Assembly (NCBI GenBank): GCA_030599175.1
Contig: JAUVON010000038.1
Location: 1 to 13,921, forward strand
Reading direction: 5' to 3'
Length of the DNA stretch: 13,921 nt
Source of the DNA: Desulfobulbaceae bacterium
GTDB lineage: Bacteria > Desulfobacterota > Desulfobulbia > Desulfobulbales > Desulfocapsaceae
Part shown: in pieces, positions 1 to 6,161 of the stretch
Numbering within the stretch: the first letter of the stretch is position 1
How the letters are laid out: every line of letters starts with the position of its first letter
Notes under the pieces: model-generated
Database searches by the model: none
The model's input: only the letters and a program-made list of their open reading frames with translations
Told to the model about the DNA's origin: nothing
Program-made: the position numbers and the translations under genes

Positions 1-460
1 CATTATCCAGAGAGGAAGGCAGCAGGTAGAGGTTTTCATCAATCTCTTTTAATGCGTCCATGACCATGTTATCCGGGTTTTGCCAAATGTCACAAAAAAT
101 CGGATCATCATCACCGGGCATCATGTCAAAAGAGAACGAGGCTGAGCCTTGGGAATCCATATCGAGGATACATGTCTTAAATCCATACTGAACAGCTCTT
201 GTGGCAACAGAAACAGCACTGGTTGTTTTGCCAACTCCTCCCTTCATATTTGCAAAAACAATTACTCTGAAAGAGTAGTCAATTCCATTGTCGGATAAAT
301 ATTCCCTCACCAGCGATGAGGGAACCCCTAACTTGTTCCCCGGCAATGCAACAAGCTGTTCCTGCCTTAAACTGGATTTTACCTCTTCAATGGTTCTTTC
401 AGTCAGTCGACTTAAATCCAATGTCGTCAACATATATTTTTGACGGCTATTCTTTTTCAT
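1..460 (-). CDS. ParA-family ATPase, N-terminal part (runs off left edge)
   Basis: The first 153 residues of a ParA/MinD-type P-loop ATPase are present and the C-terminal part lies outside the window. The deviant Walker A motif KGGVGKTT is at residues 73-80, and the second conserved aspartate block (ILDMDSQGSAS) is at about residues 98-108. The start ATG at 460-458 follows AAGGAG by five bases. About 65 residues precede the ATPase core. They include a segment rich in charged and leucine residues (about 14-33) that could be helical; I cannot assign it, but plasmid- and phage-type ParA proteins often carry an N-terminal DNA-binding extension. Family members act in DNA partition or in positioning cellular machinery. 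It is separated from the flagellar genes by about 710 bases and has its own leader, so a flagellar role is not shown. A FlhG/MinD role is less likely, because those proteins usually begin close to the P-loop. Confidence 0.9.
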   Translation of the reverse strand, partial: MKKNSRQKYMLTTLDLSRLTERTIEEVKSSLRQEQLVALPGNKLGVPSSLVREYLSDNGIDYSFRVIVFANMKGGVGKTTSAVSVATRAVQYGFKTCILDMDSQGSASFSFDMMPGDDDPIFCDIWQNPDNMVMDALKEIDENLYLLPSSLDN

Positions 461-566
461 CTTAACTCCTTAACAGCACAACAACCTATGTGTTTTTCTG
501 TGAAGTGATGATATTTCATATTTGCCGAGCATGGGTTTTGCTTTTATCTGGGTCAAAATCTGAAAT

Positions 567-595
567 TTGTTATTTTACTCTTCGTGAAGTGTAAA
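567..595 (-). promoter_or_regulatory. Possible parA promoter with an internal dyad
   Basis: On the minus strand a -35-like TTTACA (590-595) is followed after 17 bases by TAACAA (567-572), which is a poor -10. The spacer overlaps a 16-base imperfect dyad at 577-592, pattern AC-CTTC--GAAG-GT with 12 of 16 symmetric positions. A dyad here could be an operator. The -10 match is weak, so this is only a candidate. Confidence 0.25.
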
Positions 596-705
596 TGCTA
601 TACTTAACCCGAATAAATAGGAGTTTTAGAATACTTGGACTCAGTACAGTACCCCTTTTGTGGGGTGTAAGCACCTAACGAAATTATTTTCTGTCATTCT
701 TTTCA

Positions 706-742
706 ATACCCTCTCGGTGTCTATCGTTTACCTGAGGGGTAT
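706..742. repeat. Imperfect stem-loop in the intergenic region
   Basis: The plus strand reads ATACC-CTC-t-c-GGT, an 11-base loop, then ACC-t-GAGGGGTAT, so the arms pair with one bulge and small mismatches. On the plus strand a T-run follows only after about a dozen bases, and the minus strand has none, so it is not a typical intrinsic terminator. Function is unknown. Confidence 0.3.
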
Positions 743-887
743 AAAAACGCAGACTTTTTTTTGCAAGGCACTAAAAGACAGGGGTAATAACTATGTATCG
801 CCTGACTTGTCGTAAAGTAAAAAAGGATGTCCAATCGCCGGGGGTTGGTATGATATCCAAACAAGATACATTGATCTTGAACTGCTT

Positions 888-947
888 TCAGGTTCTGCCA
901 CTGGCTCCTCCGGTGATTACTGCAACCGAGCCTTGAATTTTCAACAT
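888..947 (-). pseudogene. Truncated N-terminus of a short-chain dehydrogenase/reductase gene
   Basis: The minus strand encodes MLKIQGSVAVITGGASG followed by R, T and a stop. This is the canonical beginning of a classical SDR enzyme: first beta strand, then the glycine-rich nucleotide-binding motif (T/S)GG-x-SG-x-G, here cut just before its last glycine. The closest family flavour I can name is the type-2 3-hydroxyacyl-CoA dehydrogenase (HSD17B10-like) group, whose members start this way. The start codon at 947-945 has a good ribosome binding site, GAGGAAAAC directly upstream. Only 19 codons remain of a protein normally about 250 residues long, and no continuation is visible in any frame before parA. 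The signal and start region are intact while the catalytic YxxxK part is missing, so this looks like a deletion remnant. A chance match is unlikely because ribosome binding site, start and 17 consecutive family-like residues coincide. Confidence 0.7.
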
Positions 948-978
948 GTTTTCCTCATTGCTCCTGATTTAAGCGCAT

Positions 979-1128
979 TCAAATTTGTATAACCAAATTG
1001 CAAACCTCAATGACCGATACTCCACCTTTATTATCGATTTTACTTTGTAGATCGTCAGTGATGGGGGAGCCTAATTCGCATTCCGTTTGCTCCGTCAATT
1101 TACAAACGCTAAAGGGGTGCAGCATCAT
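979..1128 (-). CDS. Possible small ORF, 49 residues, unknown function
   Basis: A minus-strand ORF of 49 residues begins with tandem ATG codons (first at 1128-1126) eight bases after a GAGG ribosome-binding-like sequence. It ends with TGA 31 bases before the truncated dehydrogenase start. The product begins MMLHPFSVCKLTEQTECELG and contains no motif I recognise, no membrane segment and no signal peptide. Its placement after the last flagellar gene and before the dehydrogenase stub could make it a small operon member, or a fragment of a decayed gene. A plus-strand ORF covers the same bases, and neither frame shows clear coding character. Confidence 0.25.
   Translation of the reverse strand: MMLHPFSVCKLTEQTECELGSPITDDLQSKIDNKGGVSVIEVCNLVIQI
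982..999. promoter_or_regulatory. Inverted repeat upstream of the dehydrogenase stub
   Basis: AATTTG and CAAATT form a perfect 6-bp inverted repeat with a 6-base spacer (TATAAC), 14 of 18 positions symmetric overall. It sits about 35 bases upstream of the dehydrogenase start codon and overlaps the end of the possible 49-codon ORF region. The arrangement would suit a dimeric repressor operator. No -10/-35 pair is clear nearby. Confidence 0.25.
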
Positions 1129-1173
1129 CGCTGTACCTCTTTTTATTTGTAGATCATGTCTCTGCTATTCCTG

Positions 1174-1458
1174 CTATCCTATCTTTTCTTTAAATTTTTC
1201 GTTGATCTGATAAACAAAAGCCAGTATTTCCGCTACAGTTTGATAAAGCTCTACAGGTATGTCATCTCCGACAGGGACTTTCGAGAGTAATTCGACAAGG
1301 TTTGGATCTTCCTGGATATGGATACCGGCTTCACGGGCTGTTTCGATGATTTTTTCTGCAATAGTTCCTTGACCGCCGGCAACAACCTTTGGTGTCCGGG
1401 ATTCCTTCTCATCGTAAACAAGAGCTACTGCTTTGGTGATCTGATTTCGTTTTTCCAT
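1174..1458 (-). CDS. FlhB C-terminal-domain-like protein (FlhX/YlqH type)
   Basis: This 94-residue protein matches the cytoplasmic C-terminal domain of FlhB, the export-apparatus protein that switches substrate specificity from rod/hook to filament proteins. Visible family features are KAVALVYDE at residues 9-17, the PKVVAGGQG...A-I segment at about 23-36, and IPVELYQTVAEILAFVYQ near 67-84. The four FlhB transmembrane helices are absent. So is the NPTH autocleavage motif that in FlhB immediately precedes this segment, and the protein begins just where the cleaved fragment of FlhB would. It starts three bases after the stop of the FliK-like gene with no clear ribosome binding site, suggesting translational coupling. 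Small FlhB-like proteins (Helicobacter FlhX, Bacillus YlqH) are known; in Helicobacter FlhX can partly stand in for the FlhB fragment. Identification of the domain is firm, its role here is inference. Confidence 0.88.
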   Translation of the reverse strand: MEKRNQITKAVALVYDEKESRTPKVVAGGQGTIAEKIIETAREAGIHIQEDPNLVELLSKVPVGDDIPVELYQTVAEILAFVYQINEKFKEKIG

Positions 1459-1461
1459 ATT

Positions 1462-2505
1462 TCAGGCTTTGGTGTTGATTATTGAATTTCCTTCTGGGAT
1501 GAGCTGTCGTATTAAATCTGTTATCGGGTCAGGGGCATCTGCTGAAAAGGAGAGGTTGATATGCCCTGTTCCGCTAACTGCATTTTTGAGCTGTTCACTG
1601 AATAGAGCAACAAAATCAGATTTTTCTTGTGAGTCGGTACGAAAACGAATGTAGAGTGAATCCTGTACTTTTAACAAATCAATTTGTATATTTCCCAGTT
1701 CCGCCATAGTCAGGTGAAGTGAAAAACGCTTCTCTGAAATGCTGTCCCTGTCGTCATACTTGTTGCCATCATTATATTTGACAAGCAGGTAGCCTTGTTC
1801 AATAAATGGTAAAGGAAGCGGCAAGATAAACTGTCTGTCACTCTGGTTGTGGATCTGAGCGAGTTGAAACAGCTCAATAATTGTAAGGAGTCTGGTGGTA
1901 GATTCTGCGATGGTTTCTACGTTTTGAAAAATATTCGCGATGTCCAGCAAGGCAGCCTTTAAACTGCTGCCGGCGGTAGCTTTATCTCCTCTGGCCAGTG
2001 CACTTTCAAAACCCAATCCAAGTTGATCAATGAGTCGCTTTATCACTGTGCCACCATTTTTGTCAGACAAAATATCCTGCTGCAGTGCAAGAAAGTTATC
2101 CAATATATTTCTGGTTGGAGGGGGCAGGGTGATGATGGGTGAAGGTGTCTGTTGCTTGAAGGCTTGAAAGAGTTCCGTCAGGTCAATACTTTTTCCCAGA
2201 AGTGTAATTGACCTGCCAAAAAATTGATCAGGTGTGCTGGTAACTATTTTCAGTTCGATTTGTGGAGTAGTCTTGACTACCTGGAGTTGCAGAGTTTGGC
2301 CTGGAGTGAGAGCTGCTCTTGATTCAGCGGTGAGGTGTTGGCCGGAAATATCCAGCAAAAAGCGGTTTGTACCTTTCGTCTCGAGCACCATGGCATTTAG
2401 AAGCTGGCCAGGTTTTGAGAAATTCTCCCCTTTGTTTCGATCCCCTGATTGTGATGTGGTCGGACCGATAGGGGGAATAAAAGTTGGCGGAGTGATAGTA
2501 ACCAT
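1462..2505 (-). CDS. FliK-like protein with hook-length-control C-terminal domain
   Basis: A 347-residue protein whose C-terminal part (about residues 258-322) fits the FliK C-terminal domain: a stretch like FSLHLTMAELGNIQIDLL, then a beta strand (SLYIRFRT), then a helix and a final strand (GHINLSF). FliK measures hook length and contacts the FlhB C-terminal domain to flip export specificity. The N-terminal part has a proline-rich start, an OB-like segment around residues 35-90 (ending in beta-rich TLQLQVVKTTPQIELKIV) and helical regions. The only usable start is the ATG at 2505-2503, because an in-frame stop lies ten codons upstream; the ribosome binding site is poor. The next gene encodes an FlhB C-terminal domain, three bases away, which strengthens the reading as an interacting pair. 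The main fliK gene may be elsewhere in the rod/hook cluster, so this may be a second, FliK-related protein. Confidence 0.75.
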   Translation of the reverse strand: MVTITPPTFIPPIGPTTSQSGDRNKGENFSKPGQLLNAMVLETKGTNRFLLDISGQHLTAESRAALTPGQTLQLQVVKTTPQIELKIVTSTPDQFFGRSITLLGKSIDLTELFQAFKQQTPSPIITLPPPTRNILDNFLALQQDILSDKNGGTVIKRLIDQLGLGFESALARGDKATAGSSLKAALLDIANIFQNVETIAESTTRLLTIIELFQLAQIHNQSDRQFILPLPLPFIEQGYLLVKYNDGNKYDDRDSISEKRFSLHLTMAELGNIQIDLLKVQDSLYIRFRTDSQEKSDFVALFSEQLKNAVSGTGHINLSFSADAPDPITDLIRQLIPEGNSIINTKA

Positions 2506-2576
2506 GTGTATGTATCGACTGAAAGAGAATAATCCTTAAACCTCTACAACAGCTACTCACCACTTTTTTTCGTTAA

Positions 2577-3266
2577 CTATCTGTCTTTCACCTGTACCTT
2601 AAGACGCAATAATTTTCTCTGAATACGAAGACAACAGCCAATGATTTTGTCTCTATCCTCTACAGAGATATCGTCAAAATGATAAGCGGCCTCAAAACGT
2701 TCATCACTTAATTTAACGGCACGCACTTGATGTGCAAGCAGTGTGACTGTTTCAGGTTCAGCCAGAGGAATGGTTATTTCAAGGCGAACCTGTTTATCAG
2801 CTGGGGGTTCCTCTGGAAAGAAGGCCAGGACACCGTTGCCGCTGATATCAATGGTCTTACCTTCAATTGACCAGGTTTCGTCTTTATCTTCGAAAAGTTC
2901 AGTTTGAAAAGATTTACTGATAATCTTAGCGGTTGCGTCAACTCTGAAAAATTCACGCATCTCATCGTGAGTGATCGATTTTTGTACGATCATTAGCAGA
3001 GTTTGGGGGTTTTCTATTTTCTGTATCATCGCCTCGAGTGATACAATTGGTCCCCCCATGTCGATACTTATTATGCTGGCTCGAGAAAGTGAAATATCCT
3101 CAACAGGGAGAACACCGATTTCAAAAAGGAGGTTCAATTCCGGAGGATCATTTCTCTGGTAAACACACTGTGCCCTGTAAAGTTCCGGGCCTTTTTTTAA
3201 TGGGAGGAAAATCCTAACCGGTTTCCCGTTGGGGATACTTTCTAATGTTCCGATATCAAAGGTCAT
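2577..3266 (-). CDS. PilZ-domain protein, YcgR-like flagellar brake candidate
   Basis: A 229-residue soluble protein with two halves. The N-terminal half (about 5-95) is a beta-rich domain like the YcgR N-terminal domain. The C-terminal half (about 100-215) is a PilZ domain with both cyclic-di-GMP-binding motifs: RxxxR at R104-EFF-R108 and DxSxxG at D140-ISGN-G145. Family members such as YcgR bind cyclic-di-GMP and slow or bias the flagellar motor. It lies inside the flagellar cluster, after the FliT-like gene and before the FliK-like gene, which supports a motility role. The start ATG has no strong ribosome binding site. A 182-base gap separates it from the FliT-like gene, so it may have its own promoter, though I could not identify one. 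Binding residues are intact, so nucleotide binding is likely; the target is unknown. Confidence 0.88.
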   Translation of the reverse strand: MTFDIGTLESIPNGKPVRIFLPLKKGPELYRAQCVYQRNDPPELNLLFEIGVLPVEDISLSRASIISIDMGGPIVSLEAMIQKIENPQTLLMIVQKSITHDEMREFFRVDATAKIISKSFQTELFEDKDETWSIEGKTIDISGNGVLAFFPEEPPADKQVRLEITIPLAEPETVTLLAHQVRAVKLSDERFEAAYHFDDISVEDRDKIIGCCLRIQRKLLRLKVQVKDR

Positions 3267-3328
3267 ATTATCTTAAGAGGGAAGCAGTTTACGAATATTT
3301 GGGCATTAATTTAACAGATGAGAGTATA

Positions 3329-3368
3329 AAAGCAGCACATTTTGGAAAAATAACTTCATCGCTGCTTT
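3329..3368. repeat. 8-bp inverted repeat in the gap upstream of the PilZ gene
   Basis: AAAGCAGC (3329-3336) and GCTGCTTT (3361-3368) pair perfectly across a 24-base AT-rich loop. On the minus strand the second arm runs into TTTTAT, so this could be a weak terminator or attenuator after the FliT-like gene. The loop is long and the T-run short, so the call is tentative. Confidence 0.3.
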
Positions 3369-3448
3369 ATTACAATACAAAAATAGTCTGTCTGAAATGA
3401 GGCCGCTAATAGAAGAGAGTTTTTTGTCTCGACTGTTTCTTCCTGATT

Positions 3449-3865
3449 TTAACCTACACCACGGATGCCACTATGAGTTGTAGAGTGCGAAGTGTATCCG
3501 GCAAGGGCGGTTCGTCCACCACGCAACTTATTGAGTTCAGCAGAAGTGACGGCCATCGTACTCTGAATTTTCGGCATAAGCAGTTTGTTAAGGTTGAGGA
3601 TCGATTTGATAAACTGCTGACGTTTACGGTAGAGGACATGTTCTTCCCAGGCAGGCGGGTCATCTCTGAAAAGTGGCAGCAGCGTTTTATCCTGCCGGCT
3701 GGCTAAATTTTGTAATCTCTGTAGTTTGTCAGCATGAGCAGGGATTTTAGAGTAGTTACAGTTATCCAGTGTCTGTAATAACATTTCAGCATGTTGTAAG
3801 AGTTCGCGGTACTGTTCAACCGAGATGGAAAGAAGCTTTTCGGTCTGCGCATTCAATCCGGACAT
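3449..3865 (-). CDS. FliT-like flagellar chaperone candidate
   Basis: A 138-residue, mostly helical, charged protein in the position where fliT usually lies, directly after fliS. I chose the ATG at 3865-3863 because GAGGA lies seven bases upstream and the start is ten bases after the fliS stop. A longer reading to 3955 would overlap fliS by about 80 bases. A long helical stretch covers most of the first 110 residues. The C-terminal part includes ELNKLRGGRTALAGY, a pattern common near the end of FlgN/FliT-like proteins, followed by a short Ser/Thr/His/Gly tail. FliT binds the cap protein FliD and keeps it export-ready. FliT sequences diverge strongly, so the assignment rests on position, size and the C-terminal motif; a divergent FlgN-like chaperone is the alternative. 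Confidence 0.6.
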   Translation of the reverse strand: MSGLNAQTEKLLSISVEQYRELLQHAEMLLQTLDNCNYSKIPAHADKLQRLQNLASRQDKTLLPLFRDDPPAWEEHVLYRKRQQFIKSILNLNKLLMPKIQSTMAVTSAELNKLRGGRTALAGYTSHSTTHSGIRGVG

Positions 3866-3875
3866 TATTGTTCCT

Positions 3876-4301
3876 CTATAGTGCTGCAGCAATTCTGCTG
3901 CCAGTTGTTTTGCACAGCATCTGTCGCTCTTTCGTATAGATCCCTGCCGCTTCAATCCATGTGTCGCGCAGTCCGGTCAGCAGGTTCTCCACAGTTTCCA
4001 AAGCCCTGGCATCTGTTTCCAGGTTGGCCCGGGTAAGTTCTCGGATCATAAAACCGTAAAGGGCATCAAGTTCTGCAGCAATGCGCCCGCCAATTCCATG
4101 ATTAAGACTATTGGAAAATTCACAAACAATTGCCATGGTACGGCTGATTTTTTCAGCCTGGACAACCTTGTCCTCAGTATCCATTGCCTGGATCGCCTGT
4201 CGGCAGAAATGGATCGCCCCGTCATAGAGCATGATCAGGATCTGTTCAGGAGATGAAGTTTGGATCTGGTTGTCTCTGTATTGGTGCATATAAGAGTTCA
4301 T
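3876..4301 (-). CDS. fliS: Flagellin export chaperone FliS
   Basis: A 141-residue protein with the characteristic FliS N-terminus: a Y-rich start (SYMHQYRDNQIQT) and SPEQILIMLYDGAIHF at about residues 17-32. FliS binds the C-terminal D0 region of flagellin in the cytoplasm, prevents early polymerisation and delivers it to the export gate. The rest is a four-helix bundle pattern with NSLNHGIGG near the middle, as in the family. Its ATG overlaps the fliD stop by one base (TAATG), with AGGT upstream, so translation is probably coupled to fliD. The C-terminal region (about residues 118-141) departs from typical FliS proteins, which often end near 125-130 residues, but nothing suggests it is broken. 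Confidence 0.95.
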   Translation of the reverse strand: MNSYMHQYRDNQIQTSSPEQILIMLYDGAIHFCRQAIQAMDTEDKVVQAEKISRTMAIVCEFSNSLNHGIGGRIAAELDALYGFMIRELTRANLETDARALETVENLLTGLRDTWIEAAGIYTKERQMLCKTTGSRIAAAL

Positions 4302-5671
4302 TATTTATTACCTGTCATCATATTATTCAGCATATCCATCTGCTGGCTTAAAAAGCCTGACTGAGCATTCATGCCACTGATCAATTGCTCAAGAGCAGTA
4401 AACCTGGCACGCATTGAGTTTTCTTTATGCTCCAGCCGCACCTCCATCTGAGCAATTCTGTTATCAATTCGTTTCAGATTGGAATGGGTATTCTCCCTAC
4501 GTCCTGCAAAAAATCCATCAACAGAGCTGGTAAGACTTTCAAGGTATTCTTTAAACCGGGTCGCAACTCCCGGAGCAGTTGTCTGGCCAACCAGCATAGC
4601 CTCAACGCCAACAAGGTTTTCCTGAAGCGCAGAATCCAACACCTTATCGTTTATCTTCAGGGTTCCATCTCTCTGGGTTTCAAGACCCAATTGTGACAGG
4701 TAATTGAATGACCCTGAATTATTTATCCTTGTAGTCAGCATATCCTGCAGATGTCTTTTGACAGAACTTAAGCCGGAATCTCCGGCAAGAATTCCACCTT
4801 CTGAACCGTTGATGACGGATTGACTGGTAACAAAAGCAACAGTATCGTTATAGCCGTTGACAAAGGCCTGGATCCGTTCTTTGATGACCTGTTCATCAAG
4901 TTTTACATTCATTCCAGTCCTGGTTCCGGGTTCAGCCTTAAGCAGATTGAGGGTAATACCGGGAATCGCCTGGGATATGGTGTTATTGTTGCTGTAGATA
5001 TCGATATTATCAACTCTGATATGAGCCCTGGTCGCTGCCTGGGTCATCATTAGCGGTTCGTCTGCAGGAGTGAGCAGATTACCATTAGAAAGATTGGAGA
5101 CATCCACGTCAAATGTTGTTGCAGAGTCAGCGCCGGTCAGTACAAGACGATAGGGGTTTGCAGTACCGTCATTAATAATAGTTGCAGAAATACCGATGCC
5201 ACCATTATTAATAGCCGTCATGATGCCTTCCAGGGAACCATTTCCAGCTGAGATAGCTATATTTTGAGGAACTCCGTCAACGATAATTGATAAAGTTCCA
5301 TTACCAAACTGATCAATTCCTCTATCACTGAACCCGGTGGTAACATTTTTTTGTACCTGGGCAAGGGCCATCACTTCGATCTGGTAGCTGCTGCCGGGTA
5401 AGGTATCGGTGGTGCCGGAGGCTGTAAATAGACCTGAATCAGCAACATTAATAGTGCTGGGGTGGAAATCGTTTGTTGCATCGAGATCTTTGACACTCGC
5501 AAGAAAAGTATTCAACTTGGTATCAAATATACTATAAGCGTCTAATCGATTATTGAGCCATGTCTTATCCGCTTCCATGCGTATGAGTGGTTGCCGCTCC
5601 AATGACATCAACTCGGAGACGATGGAATTGGTATCCAATCCTGTTGCCAGGCCGCTGAATGTTATAGTCAT
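4301..5671 (-). CDS. fliD: Flagellar filament cap protein FliD (HAP2)
   Basis: FliD forms the pentamer-like cap at the filament tip that folds and inserts exported flagellin. This copy has 456 residues, on the short side for the family. The N-terminus reads ITFSGLATGLDTNSIVSELM, the usual FliD_N start, followed by the L-RQPLIRMEADKTWLN helix. Beta-rich cap domains fill about residues 70-220. The FliD C-terminal domain follows, with the conserved INGSEGGILAGDSGLSSVKRHL segment spanning about 286-307 and a terminal coiled coil at about 395-450 that ends near SGFLSQQMDMLN. The start ATG has a strong ribosome binding site (AGGAGG, five bases away). It follows flaG by 46 bases and overlaps fliS by one base, the classical flaG-fliD-fliS order. 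Confidence 0.97.
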   Translation of the reverse strand: MTITFSGLATGLDTNSIVSELMSLERQPLIRMEADKTWLNNRLDAYSIFDTKLNTFLASVKDLDATNDFHPSTINVADSGLFTASGTTDTLPGSSYQIEVMALAQVQKNVTTGFSDRGIDQFGNGTLSIIVDGVPQNIAISAGNGSLEGIMTAINNGGIGISATIINDGTANPYRLVLTGADSATTFDVDVSNLSNGNLLTPADEPLMMTQAATRAHIRVDNIDIYSNNNTISQAIPGITLNLLKAEPGTRTGMNVKLDEQVIKERIQAFVNGYNDTVAFVTSQSVINGSEGGILAGDSGLSSVKRHLQDMLTTRINNSGSFNYLSQLGLETQRDGTLKINDKVLDSALQENLVGVEAMLVGQTTAPGVATRFKEYLESLTSSVDGFFAGRRENTHSNLKRIDNRIAQMEVRLEHKENSMRARFTALEQLISGMNAQSGFLSQQMDMLNNMMTGNK

Positions 5672-5717
5672 AGCTACCTCCTACTTATCGAACCCAGGTT
5701 TTCTGTCCCGGAAACAA

Positions 5718-6065
5718 TTAACTTCTGGTATTTACAATATTACCTCGCAGGTCATCTAGAACAACTTTGATGTTCAGTAGTTCCTCTGCGGGTAGTTGGC
5801 GAATCAACTCATCGGTATCACGGTCAACTATTTTGACTACCAGTTGATCGCCTGTTTCATCTCTTTCAAAACGTACGCTGTAAAGACCTTCCTCGGTAAG
5901 ATTTTTGATCTGCTTGAGCAGTTCCTCAGGGGCAATCTGGTTTTTGTCAGTTTCAGTTTCCTGGGGTATATCTTCTTTTACTTTACGGTCGGAATCAATT
6001 TTTTCAGCGCTATCTGATAATCGTGGAAGAGTGTTTCCAGCTATATTCATCGCTTCAACATTCAT
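5718..6065 (-). CDS. flaG: FlaG family protein
   Basis: A 115-residue protein with the FlaG core at about residues 62-105: VRFERDETGDQLVVKIVD, then RDTDELIRQLPAEELLNI. The first 45 residues are polar and probably disordered. FlaG proteins are encoded next to fliD in many bacteria and affect filament length; the biochemical role is unsettled. The ATG at 6065-6063 has AGGAGAG six bases upstream. A long hairpin lies between it and the flagellin gene, so its expression relative to fliC may be set by partial termination or RNA processing there. Confidence 0.92.
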   Translation of the reverse strand: MNVEAMNIAGNTLPRLSDSAEKIDSDRKVKEDIPQETETDKNQIAPEELLKQIKNLTEEGLYSVRFERDETGDQLVVKIVDRDTDELIRQLPAEELLNIKVVLDDLRGNIVNTRS

Positions 6066-6106
6066 GAGTTCTCTCCTGTGAAACCATTAAATCAAGCCTG
6101 TTGATG

Positions 6107-6141
6107 TTGTATAAGGGGTCATTCATCGACCCCTTATACAA
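6107..6141 (-). terminator. Perfect 14-bp stem-loop between fliC and flaG
   Basis: TTGTATAAGGGGTC (6107-6120) and GACCCCTTATACAA (6128-6141) are perfect complements around a 7-base loop. The structure begins 20 bases past the fliC stop. No T-run follows on either strand, so it is not a textbook intrinsic terminator. A stem this long could cause partial termination, or protect the 3' end of an abundant flagellin transcript. The stem is directly visible; its function is inferred. Confidence 0.6.
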
Positions 6142-6161
6142 AGCTTACCGTTTACTCCAGT

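Larger units (their letters stand above)
461..887. other. Non-coding stretch between parA and the dehydrogenase stub
   Basis: I find no convincing gene in these roughly 430 bases on either strand. Frames downstream of the truncated dehydrogenase remain open for up to about 57 codons, but they have no start or ribosome binding site and I do not recognise the product. The stretch holds the parA ribosome binding site and possible promoter, a small ACCCC/GGGGT hairpin at 651-666 and an imperfect stem-loop at 706-742. An eight-T run on the plus strand lies near 755-762. It reads as intergenic or decayed sequence. Confidence 0.5.

Noticed and set aside
651..666. ACCCC-TTTTGT-GGGGT hairpin as an intrinsic terminator
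   Set aside because: The stem is only five pairs and no T-run follows on either strand.
850..936. Plus-strand 28-residue ORF
   Set aside because: It is antisense to the dehydrogenase stub, whose minus-strand reading matches a known family; the plus reading matches nothing.
1142..1165. Imperfect tandem GGATAGCA/GGAATAGCA after the FlhB-like gene as a repeat array
   Set aside because: Only two degenerate units are present, and no third unit or spacer structure supports an array.
998..1210. Plus-strand ORF of 70 residues over the end of the flagellar cluster
   Set aside because: It overlaps the last codons of the FlhB-like gene in antisense, has no ribosome binding site and no recognisable content.
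3866..3955. Longer N-terminus for the FliT-like protein
   Set aside because: It would overlap fliS by about 80 bases, while the ATG at 3865 has a good ribosome binding site and normal spacing.
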